Positions 1 to 5,613 of a stretch of 9,091 bases of DNA are shown one piece after another. The notes under the pieces were generated by a model that saw only the letters and a program-made list of their open reading frames with translations, made no database searches and was not told the DNA's origin. This DNA is from Flavobacteriales bacterium (GTDB taxonomy: Bacteria; Bacteroidota; Bacteroidia; Flavobacteriales_D; Crocinitomicaceae), in assembly GCA_018665005.1 (NCBI GenBank), contig JABJEE010000090.1, forward strand, positions 1 to 9,091, given 5' to 3'. Each line of letters begins with the position of its first letter. The first letter of the stretch is position 1. The position numbers and the translations under genes were made by a program.

Positions 1-2
1 CA

Positions 3-404
3 CACAAAGGTGAAGACGGTGTTGTCGACAAAGTATTTATATCAAAATCCCCTAGTGGATATCTCCTTGTCAAAGTCAAAATGAGAAACTTGCGAATACC
101 CGAAATCGGTGATAAATTTGCCAGTCGTCACGCTCAAAAAGGTACTTGTGGTATGGTTTTTAGACAAGAAGACATGCCTTTTACTGCCAATGGTATAGTT
201 CCGGATATTATCATGAATCCACATGCTATTCCTAGTCGAATGACCATCAATTGGTTATTAGAATGTCTTGGTGGAAAATCAGGAGTGATCAAAAATGAAG
301 TGAGATATGCAACACCATTTACATCACATAGTACAAATGCCGTTGGGAATTTAGGAATTAAATTGCGAGAGTGTGGATTTAATCAAAATGGAAATGAAGT
401 ATTA
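3..404 (+). CDS. Partial RPB2-type RNA polymerase second-largest subunit (eukaryotic/giant-virus type), left half of a chimeric ORF
   Basis: This frame is open from the window edge (HKGEDGVVDKVF..., before the ATG at 81), so the gene starts upstream and that ATG is internal. It encodes the hybrid-binding, active-site block of the RNA polymerase subunit equivalent to Rpb2. Counting from the ATG at 81, I see IPEIGDKFASRHAQKGTCGM (7-26), RQEDMPFT (28-35), PDIIMNPHAIPSRMT (41-55), ATPFTSHSTNAV (77-88) and GNEVL (104-108). K12 and K20 are spaced like the active-site lysines K979 and K987 of yeast Rpb2, and R53 like R1020. Bacterial RpoB would instead read GDKMAGRHGNKG and NPLGVPSRMN. The GKS...ATPFTS wording recalls Nucleocytoviricota versions more than nuclear Pol II, but that is from memory. 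The RHGQKG motif reads RHAQKG here. The rest of the block, including the clamp and zinc region, is missing, and the frame continues into an unrelated Bacteroidota sequence. The family call is firm; the exact right boundary is uncertain by about 15 codons. Confidence 0.85.
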
Positions 405-420
405 GGCCCTGTAGAATTTC
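390..420 (+). other. Chimera junction between RPB2 and the Bacteroidota gene
   Basis: Upstream codons give GNEVL, a standard RPB2 motif normally followed by a YNG-x-TG-like segment. Downstream codons give GPVEFRFREM, matching the Bacteroidota family. There is no spacer, repeat, transposon end or frame disturbance. The RPB2 reading is lost at about 404 and the Bacteroidota reading is evident from about 408. The breakpoint is inferred from protein similarity only. Confidence 0.7.
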
Positions 421-1520
421 GATTTCGAGAGATGCATAAAGCAAGCGAAATTTTTTTGTCGGGAATTCCAATGCAAATGAACGAGGATAGAGCTAAACAT
501 TTGCAATCGATGGGGATGGTTGAATTAAGGGATTTTAAAGGTGGCAAGGAATTAGCGTTGAAAGAGGGAAAAGAGATAGAAATTGACGTAGCAACAGAGA
601 AAAAGCCTGATGATAATTATGATTTGTGGTATTTAAATAATGATGAAAATTGGGAACAGAATGGTGTTTTTGAAACGGTGAATAATGATCGAAGAGATTT
701 GGCTTTATCTAATCTTCCATCACTAAATAAGCCCAAAAAACCAGTAGAAGATATCTTATTTCAATTGGCGAGTGATAAAAACATGCCTCACTTAAAGGTG
801 TGGAATGATGTAGATTGGCGGCTAAATCCCGGTCAAGACAATAAAAAATTGTACCGGGCTATGAGAATAAATTGGGATAAAATTGATATCAAGTTAATCA
901 ATAAAAGAAACAAGCTTTATCGCATATCATTTAGTGCAAAGAATAAAGATCATAAGGGGAATATTTTTTCAGAATCCATATCAGTATTGGCAACTCCAAA
1001 TGTTAAGAAAAAAGACATTAAAAAAATATTGGCACAATATGAAGAGGATCTTAATTCATTTGCTGAAGTACTCAAAAATCGTGAAATAGAGGAAGATCGA
1101 TTATTGGAAGAGTCGGCGATGCTCAACTCCTTTTCTTCAAATGGTTTTGGCATCTTTAATATTGATAAGCTCGAAAACACAAAGGTATTGGCCAAAATTG
1201 ACGCCACCTTTGATTTTGAAGATGACCTTAATGCCAAAATCAATAAGGTTAAACTGATGATGATTTGTGAAAGCCAAAATACGGTATTGACATACAATGC
1301 CTTTGATTGGGATGAACTACCTATTCTTGATGATGATGTTGAGCTCGTAGCCGCACTTCCAAATGGAACTTTTGCCTATGTTTCAAGTGAGGTATTTGGG
1401 TCTACAGTTAAAGTCACGAACATCAGTCCGTATTTTGAGAATAAACGACATTTCAATACAACAAAATTGTCCTCTGAAAAATTGAAAGCACTTATGATTG
1501 GCAAGAATGAGTCTTCCTAG
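405..1520 (+). CDS. C-terminal part of an uncharacterised Bacteroidota protein, right half of a chimeric ORF
   Basis: About 371 residues, read in frame from the RPB2 fragment (residues 109-479 counted from the ATG at 81). I recognise the style of a Bacteroidota protein family of unknown function. Recognisable stretches are FREMHKASEIFLSGIPMQM (115-133), QSMGMVELR (142-150), KELALKEGKEIEI (156-168) and DLWYLNNDENWEQNG (181-195). Related proteins, as I remember them, have similar FxSGIPM...FQSAGMFE...GK.I and YxLD...NW segments after an export signal and N-terminal domains. Here those N-terminal parts are absent because the frame turns into RPB2. A lysine- and glutamate-rich helical, possibly coiled-coil, segment spans about 308-350. 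A C-terminal beta-type domain follows at about 355-455 (NGFGIFNIDK..., then FDFEDDLN). No catalytic motif is visible. The SRPBCC gene starts 43 bases downstream on the same strand, so cotranscription is possible. The function is unknown, and the true start cannot be seen. Confidence 0.75.
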   Translation, partial: GPVEFRFREMHKASEIFLSGIPMQMNEDRAKHLQSMGMVELRDFKGGKELALKEGKEIEIDVATEKKPDDNYDLWYLNNDENWEQNGVFETVNNDRRDLALSNLPSLNKPKKPVEDILFQLASDKNMPHLKVWNDVDWRLNPGQDNKKLYRAMRINWDKIDIKLINKRNKLYRISFSAKNKDHKGNIFSESISVLATPNVKKKDIKKILAQYEEDLNSFAEVLKNREIEEDRLLEESAMLNSFSSNGFGIFNIDKLENTKVLAKIDATFDFEDDLNAKINKVKLMMICESQNTVLTYNAFDWDELPILDDDVELVAALPNGTFAYVSSEVFGSTVKVTNISPYFENKRHFNTTKLSSEKLKALMIGKNESS

Positions 1521-1563
1521 CTGAATTCTTTAAACCAAATAGGCATTCGCTTGTTTTATTGTT

Positions 1564-2016
1564 ATGTATCAATTAAAACGAACGCAGTTTATTAAAACGG
1601 ATTTAAAAACGGCTTGGGATTTTTTTTCCTCACCAGGAAACCTTAAAAAAATCACTCCGGAGTATATGGGGTTTGATGTCAAAACGGATCTTCCCGATAA
1701 GATGTATGAAGGTTTAATGATTGAATATACTGTTAAACCATTACTGGGTATTCCAATGAATTGGATTACTGAAATCAAAACAGTCAAAGAGCTTGAGTTT
1801 TTTGTCGATGAACAAAGGAAAGGGCCTTATAAAATCTGGCATCATGAGCATCATTTTAAAGAAGTAGATGGAGGGGTGGAAATGACAGATATTGTTTCTT
1901 ATGAGTTACCTCTCGGTATACTAGGAAGAATCATGCATCCTTTTGTGGTGCAAAAAAAGCTTGAAGAAATTTTTGATTTTCGATTTAAGGCAGTGGAGCA
2001 ATCAAAAGAATTCTAA
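1564..2016 (+). CDS. SRPBCC-family (START/polyketide cyclase-like fold) ligand-binding protein
   Basis: A 150-residue protein with the pattern of the small bacterial SRPBCC proteins (COG4276-like). It begins with a beta strand (YQLKRTQFI), followed by the helix segment TAWDFFSSPGNLKKITP (16-32), where such proteins typically read F..p.NL..iTP. Central strands follow, with EQRKGPYKIWHHEHHF (83-98), then MTDIVSYELPLG (107-118). It ends in the long amphipathic helix that closes the ligand cavity (KKLEEIFDFRFKAVEQ, 131-146). Length is typical for a single SRPBCC domain. No signal peptide or membrane segment is seen, so it should be cytoplasmic. The ligand is unknown, and older databases sometimes name relatives cell-division inhibitors without good support. 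The ATG at 1564 is the natural start of the first strand; no Shine-Dalgarno sequence is visible, as is usual in Bacteroidota. It sits 43 bases after the preceding stop and 21 bases before the helicase start, so it is probably cotranscribed with the helicase. Confidence 0.82.
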   Translation: MYQLKRTQFIKTDLKTAWDFFSSPGNLKKITPEYMGFDVKTDLPDKMYEGLMIEYTVKPLLGIPMNWITEIKTVKELEFFVDEQRKGPYKIWHHEHHFKEVDGGVEMTDIVSYELPLGILGRIMHPFVVQKKLEEIFDFRFKAVEQSKEF

Positions 2017-2037
2017 TTGTCTTAGATTTGCGGTAAC

Positions 2038-3252
2038 ATGAAGTTCAAAGATTATCGTATTGATTCTAAAATAAAAAGCCAATTGGAATATATGGGCTTT
2101 AATAGGCCCACAGATATTCAGTACAGATGTATCCAGCACATCTTAGATGGAGAGGATGTTATGGCCGTGGCTCCAACGGGTACTGGTAAAACAGCTGCTT
2201 TTGTTATTCCTATCATCAATCACATAATAAAAAACAAAAGAAGAGGCGATGGCATACGATCCTTGATTTTAGTCCCTACACGCGAACTGGCCAAGCAAAT
2301 TTCAGAGGTGGTTGATTTAATTGGAATCAAAACAGGAGTTTCCTGTTTGGGGTTGTATGGAGGAGTAAGTCAAGATGATCAAATTAAAGTTTTGGAGAAA
2401 AAACTGGATGTACTTGTTGCTACACCTGGTAGAATGTTTGACTTGATTTCTCAAGGATACATAAAACTTGAACATATTGAGTTCTTCGTTATTGATGAAG
2501 CAGATTTGATGTTGGATTTGGGATTTAACAAGGACATACAAGATGTTCTTCGATTTCTTCCAAGAAAACGACAAACGTTATTCTTCACGGCGACGGTAAA
2601 TAAAAAAATCAAAGCTTTAGCGTATGATGTGGTTCGAAATGCCATTAGAATCCACGTTTCTCCCAAGAATCCAGTTTCTAAAAATGTACAACATGCAGTT
2701 ACATTTGTTGAAATGGACGATAAGCGCTTTTTTTTAGAGAATTTGCTAAAAGAATTTGATAAGGGAAAGTTTATTGTTTTTGTACGAACCAAGGTAAGGG
2801 TAGAGCGCGTTGTGGCTGCCATGAATCGAGTGGATGTGGTAACGGAAGCACTTCATGGCGGTATTGAACAAGAAGATCGGTTTTTGGTTTTGGAACGTTT
2901 TAGAAAAGGACTTAACAATATTCTTGTAACAACTGATGTAGCTTGCAGAGGAATTGATGTTCCAGATATGGATTATGTAATTAATTACGATATTCCTGAT
3001 AATCCTGAGAATTACGTTCACAGATGTGGGCGTACGGGAAGAGGTAATAATAAGGGACACGCCATTTCTTTTTGTTCTGAAAACGAGTTAGACTTATTGA
3101 ATGATATAGAAAACTATACTGGCAATGAGATAGATCGTTATGATATTCATCCCGAAGAATATAAAGACATCATTGAAGAGTCCGATTTCAACGAAAGGGA
3201 TTGGAAAAAGTTGTTAGACGAAAACAGTGATTCAGACTCTTGGCAGGAATAA
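2038..3252 (+). CDS. DEAD-box ATP-dependent RNA helicase
   Basis: A complete 404-residue helicase core that unwinds or remodels RNA using ATP in the cytoplasm, as in ribosome assembly or mRNA turnover. All family motifs are present: Q motif GFNRPTDIQ (20-28), motif I APTGTGKT (45-52), Ia PTREL (80-84), GG (108-109), Ib TPGR (129-132), II DEAD (153-156), III TAT (184-186), IV-like IVFVRT (246-251), V TTDVACRGIDV (298-308) and VI YVHRCGRTGR (326-335). Motif III is usually SAT, and motif VI usually has I or V where C330 stands; both are tolerated variants. The second domain has LHGGIEQEDR where LHG-x-x-Q-x-x-R is usual. The basic, RNA-binding C-terminal tail common in RhlE or CsdA is absent; the protein ends in a short acidic tail (DENSDSDSWQE). 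It resembles the compact Bacteroidota DEAD-box proteins, and I do not assign a named orthologue. The ATG at 2038 places the Q motif at the usual distance from the N-terminus. Confidence 0.96.
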   Translation: MKFKDYRIDSKIKSQLEYMGFNRPTDIQYRCIQHILDGEDVMAVAPTGTGKTAAFVIPIINHIIKNKRRGDGIRSLILVPTRELAKQISEVVDLIGIKTGVSCLGLYGGVSQDDQIKVLEKKLDVLVATPGRMFDLISQGYIKLEHIEFFVIDEADLMLDLGFNKDIQDVLRFLPRKRQTLFFTATVNKKIKALAYDVVRNAIRIHVSPKNPVSKNVQHAVTFVEMDDKRFFLENLLKEFDKGKFIVFVRTKVRVERVVAAMNRVDVVTEALHGGIEQEDRFLVLERFRKGLNNILVTTDVACRGIDVPDMDYVINYDIPDNPENYVHRCGRTGRGNNKGHAISFCSENELDLLNDIENYTGNEIDRYDIHPEEYKDIIEESDFNERDWKKLLDENSDSDSWQE

Positions 3253-3255
3253 GAT

Positions 3256-4227
3256 TTATTTGATACTGATGGTTTCAATGGATTTTTGAATGCTATCAAG
3301 ATCTGCCTGATTTAATTGGTTTCCAAGCTTGAAAATGTATTTAAGCGACAATCCGTATTGGATATGATTCACTTCATTAAAGTCAGTTAAAACTCGAGCA
3401 TTTAAACCTAGACTCAAAAAGTCAATTGGAAATTCTGCATTTAAATTAAACGAACAAAGCCCTTTGTCAACGGGTAATGTTGTTTTTTGAATAAGTGCAT
3501 ACCCAATATCAAGTCCTAAAGATCTATTGGCAATAAAACTTACCTGAGGGTTAATGTAGTCGAGGGTGACTTCTTCATTTATACTTTCTCCTTTACCGTT
3601 GAAGTAATCTAATTTTAAACCAATTTGAGAGTAGGCAAATTTCTTTTTAAAACCTCTTCTATATGACTCATGTACATTAAATACTTTGTAAAGACCTAAA
3701 CCGTACATCAGGTTCACTCCAGGTGATTGAAAAAAAGTAAATTCCTCAAGAGGTTTTCCAATGGTGAAAACTGAGAGAGATGGCTCAATGGTAAAAGAAG
3801 TTTTACTTTCTTTTAAGTTTTTCTTAAGTCTTTCGGTTGTGGCTTCTTTCGTAACTTTAGATAAATCTTTTACTTGTTTGTCATCAGGGAATTCCTGTTC
3901 CAAAATAGCCAATGAGACCAAAGCGCGTTCTATCTCATGCATTTTGTTCATTTCACCGATATACAAGATTCGTTCATTAAAAATATACTCATCGTACCTC
4001 TTCTTCATTGAATTGTATTCGGACTGGTTGACCTCAGCTGACTCTTTCAATTGTCTGTGAATGACTTTCAGGTGCTCAAGACTTCCTCCCGTTTTGGACA
4101 TGATTTTGTCCATTCGGATGATATTCGTTTTGAACTGTTTAATTTGCAAAGAATCCTGTGCCAATGCCGATGAAGACATAAGAACAATCACAAAATAAAA
4201 AAACAAACACTTGGGTTTGATAAACAT
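3256..4227 (-). CDS. Exported protein with helical N-terminal region and beta-rich, probable outer-membrane C-terminal domain (unknown function)
   Basis: I take the ATG at 4227 as the start, giving 323 residues. It opens directly into a signal peptide: MFIKPK, a hydrophobic core (CLFFYFVIVLM), then SSSALA|QDS with an AxA-type cleavage site. An upstream in-frame TTG at 4260 would add 11 residues that overlap the promoter. After cleavage, about residues 28-140 are charged and helical (a coiled coil is plausible: LKVIHRQLKES, MKKRYDEYIFNER, ERALVSLAILEQEF). From about 145 on, alternating strands look like a small beta-barrel or sandwich (FTIEPSLSVFTIG, LMYGLGLYKVFNV, YSQIGLKLDYFNG, FPIDFLSLGLNARVL, HIQYGLSLKYIFKLG). 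The end (NQADLDSIQKSIETISIK) is helical, not the aromatic residue classic for Bam-inserted barrels, so localisation in the outer membrane is inferred. No named family is recognised. It converges on the helicase with only three bases between stop codons, and it lies 84 bases after the next minus-strand gene with its own likely promoter. Confidence 0.75.
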   Translation of the reverse strand: MFIKPKCLFFYFVIVLMSSSALAQDSLQIKQFKTNIIRMDKIMSKTGGSLEHLKVIHRQLKESAEVNQSEYNSMKKRYDEYIFNERILYIGEMNKMHEIERALVSLAILEQEFPDDKQVKDLSKVTKEATTERLKKNLKESKTSFTIEPSLSVFTIGKPLEEFTFFQSPGVNLMYGLGLYKVFNVHESYRRGFKKKFAYSQIGLKLDYFNGKGESINEEVTLDYINPQVSFIANRSLGLDIGYALIQKTTLPVDKGLCSFNLNAEFPIDFLSLGLNARVLTDFNEVNHIQYGLSLKYIFKLGNQLNQADLDSIQKSIETISIK

Positions 4228-4247
4228 ACTAACTCTAAATCTATTTC

Positions 4248-4255
4248 CAAATATA
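4248..4255 (-). promoter_or_regulatory. Bacteroidota-type -7 promoter element (TAnnTTTG)
   Basis: The minus strand reads TATATTTG, an exact match to the Bacteroidota consensus TAnnTTTG. It lies 20 bases before the ATG at 4227, which would leave a leader of roughly 10-15 bases. No clear TTG -33 element is found at the usual distance, so the call rests on the -7 box and its position. It suggests separate transcription of the exported-protein gene from the operon upstream. Confidence 0.45.
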
Positions 4256-4311
4256 AACAAATAGAGGTTAAAAATAAATTAATTGATAATCAAATGAACG
4301 TATAACTGTTT

Positions 4312-4731
4312 TTAGTATGTGTTCTCAGAAGAATACAGCGCTTTGTGACTGATGATTTTATTGATATAAGTCCTTGATTTTTCTAGATGAAAATCTTTCT
4401 TAATCTTAAGATATTCTCCATTACAATGAAAGCTTAATACATCTGAATGAAAAATGGACAATCTGTAAAAAGGAATAACCCAACTTAGTCTTGTGGCTCT
4501 TTTGTTTTGATGAATGATTATACCCTTCGGTCTTAATTCGATATTACAGTAACTCAAAGAATTGTTTTGTTCTATAAAAGTTTTGAATCCTGGGCTAAAG
4601 CTTTGGATGTGAAGTTTTGGAGACCCAACTCCCTTTAGCTTTAGGCTGTCCCAAATGTTAAAAGCAGGCCCAACTATAGTATTGATTTCTTGTATTTTCT
4701 TTTTTGAAAGTGTTGTTGAATCCGTTATCAT
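4312..4731 (-). CDS. Small uncharacterised Bacteroidota protein (possible PH-like fold)
   Basis: A 139-residue protein from the ATG at 4731; the frame can be extended two codons to a TTG at 4737, which is less likely. No signal peptide or membrane helix is visible, so a cytoplasmic location is expected. The central and C-terminal part looks like a small conserved Bacteroidota protein: YCNIELRPKGIIIHQNKR, then RLSWVIPFYRLSIFHSDVL, then FHCNGEYLKIKK, then a helix (SRTYINKIISHKAL). This strand-strand-strand-helix order is reminiscent of bacterial PH-like domains, but that is my inference. The N-terminal segment (KKKIQEINTIVGPAFNIWDSL) is helical. The gene is 42 bases after the VanW gene and probably in the same transcript. 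I do not recognise a function. Related proteins of this wording seem to be of similar length, so the gene looks intact. Confidence 0.7.
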   Translation of the reverse strand: MITDSTTLSKKKIQEINTIVGPAFNIWDSLKLKGVGSPKLHIQSFSPGFKTFIEQNNSLSYCNIELRPKGIIIHQNKRATRLSWVIPFYRLSIFHSDVLSFHCNGEYLKIKKDFHLEKSRTYINKIISHKALYSSENTY

Positions 4732-4773
4732 TACCAAATAAACAAAGAAAAACAGAATTGGTTCTTTTTATTA

Positions 4774-5589
4774 TTAGTCAGATAGAAAGGGGGTATACAT
4801 CATGAGGGCATGGTTCTCAACTAGGAGGGTTTCAGACTTTTCCCCTGTTATGTCCTCGCAAATTTTAACAATTTGATTGTGTCTAGAATAGCCTCCCCAA
4901 AGCTGTTGTTTAATCAAGTGATTCCTTTCCTCTATCGAATATTTTCTTTCTATTTTCTCTTTGGAATTGAGCTGACCATGAAGGTGTGTTTCGTCTAACC
5001 AAAGCTTGAGCTGAAATGTCTGATCAGTAGGGTTGTATATTTGCAAGTCAATATAATTATACGCTAGGGTAGCGCCTGCACCAAAGGGGACTTTTCTGTT
5101 CACGTCCGGGAATACGTCAAAGCCATGACGATACCTTTCTGTAATATCCAACGGACTGTGGGCAAATATCCAAAAGAGTAAATTGCCAAGCTGACATAAG
5201 CCTCCTCCAATACCCTTATCTATTTTGCCTTGATTCAATACCAGTCCTTCTAGATAGCCTTTACGCGCAGTTGGACGTCCAACCTGTTTCCAAAGTGAAA
5301 AGGTTTGTCCTGGTTTAATAAGCGTGTCGTTGAGTTTATTAATTGCGATGCGCAGATTGGTTCTTTTATTCTCCTGTAGGTACATATTCACATCTTTTAA
5401 TGGTCTTAAAATCATTGATTTATGATGCTTTACCTCTATTTTTAAATCACTATTTTTTGAGATTTTAGTCCATTCTTTTTTTTGGGTTATCCAATCTAGA
5501 TATCTTTTAAAAATATAATATTCACGTCCAATTTTCTTGCGAATCCATCCTCGATTTATGGGTTTGTCAATAGACTGGTTTATGTTCAT
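4774..5589 (-). CDS. VanW family protein
   Basis: A 271-residue protein with the hallmark VanW domain, including PGQTFSLWKQVGRPT (93-107), GYLEGLVLNQGK (111-122), GIGGGLCQLGNLLFW (126-140), TERYRHGFDVFPD (150-162) and FGAGATLAYNYIDLQIYNP (169-187). VanW was named from a gene in some vancomycin-resistance clusters of Gram-positives, but its biochemical role is not known, and no van ligase or dipeptidase genes are nearby. So this is not evidence of antibiotic resistance. The N-terminal part (1-60) is basic and lacks a signal peptide. The many His and Cys residues in the conserved core (C132, H144, H155) might bind something, which is inference. The ATG at 5589 lies 24 bases after the stop of the serine hydrolase, consistent with cotranscription. 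Length is typical of bacterial single-domain VanW proteins. Confidence 0.92.
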   Translation of the reverse strand: MNINQSIDKPINRGWIRKKIGREYYIFKRYLDWITQKKEWTKISKNSDLKIEVKHHKSMILRPLKDVNMYLQENKRTNLRIAINKLNDTLIKPGQTFSLWKQVGRPTARKGYLEGLVLNQGKIDKGIGGGLCQLGNLLFWIFAHSPLDITERYRHGFDVFPDVNRKVPFGAGATLAYNYIDLQIYNPTDQTFQLKLWLDETHLHGQLNSKEKIERKYSIEERNHLIKQQLWGGYSRHNQIVKICEDITGEKSETLLVENHALMMYTPFLSD

Positions 5590-5613
5590 GTTGAGTCGCG
5601 ATTGAAATTATTA

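Noticed and set aside
81..83. ATG at 81 as the true start of the first gene
   Set aside because: The frame is open to base 3 and the upstream residues (GEDGVVDKVF...VKVKMR) continue the RPB2 alignment.
950..1297. Minus-strand open frame of 115 codons inside the chimeric gene
   Set aside because: Low-complexity Ser/Leu-rich translation, antisense to a recognisable protein; a shadow frame.
3..1520. Reading the whole frame as one bacterial RNA polymerase beta subunit
   Set aside because: The polymerase part is RPB2-type, not RpoB, and similarity stops at about base 404; the remaining 371 residues are unrelated to polymerases.
2023..2030. TAGATTTG as a Bacteroidota -7 box for the helicase
   Set aside because: It matches TAnnTTTG, but lies only seven bases before the ATG and has no -33 element; it would start transcription at the start codon. 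The gap to the upstream gene is 21 bases, which favours cotranscription.
2451..2822. Minus-strand open frame of 123 codons inside the helicase
   Set aside because: Antisense to intact helicase motifs and without domain features; a shadow frame.
4228..4260. Longer N-terminus of the exported protein from a TTG at 4260
   Set aside because: It would put 11 residues before a well-placed signal peptide and overlap the likely promoter box.
4774..5589. Vancomycin-resistance determinant
   Set aside because: Only VanW is present, whose role is unknown; no VanA/B-type ligase, VanH, VanX or VanRS gene is nearby, and VanW-family proteins are widespread.
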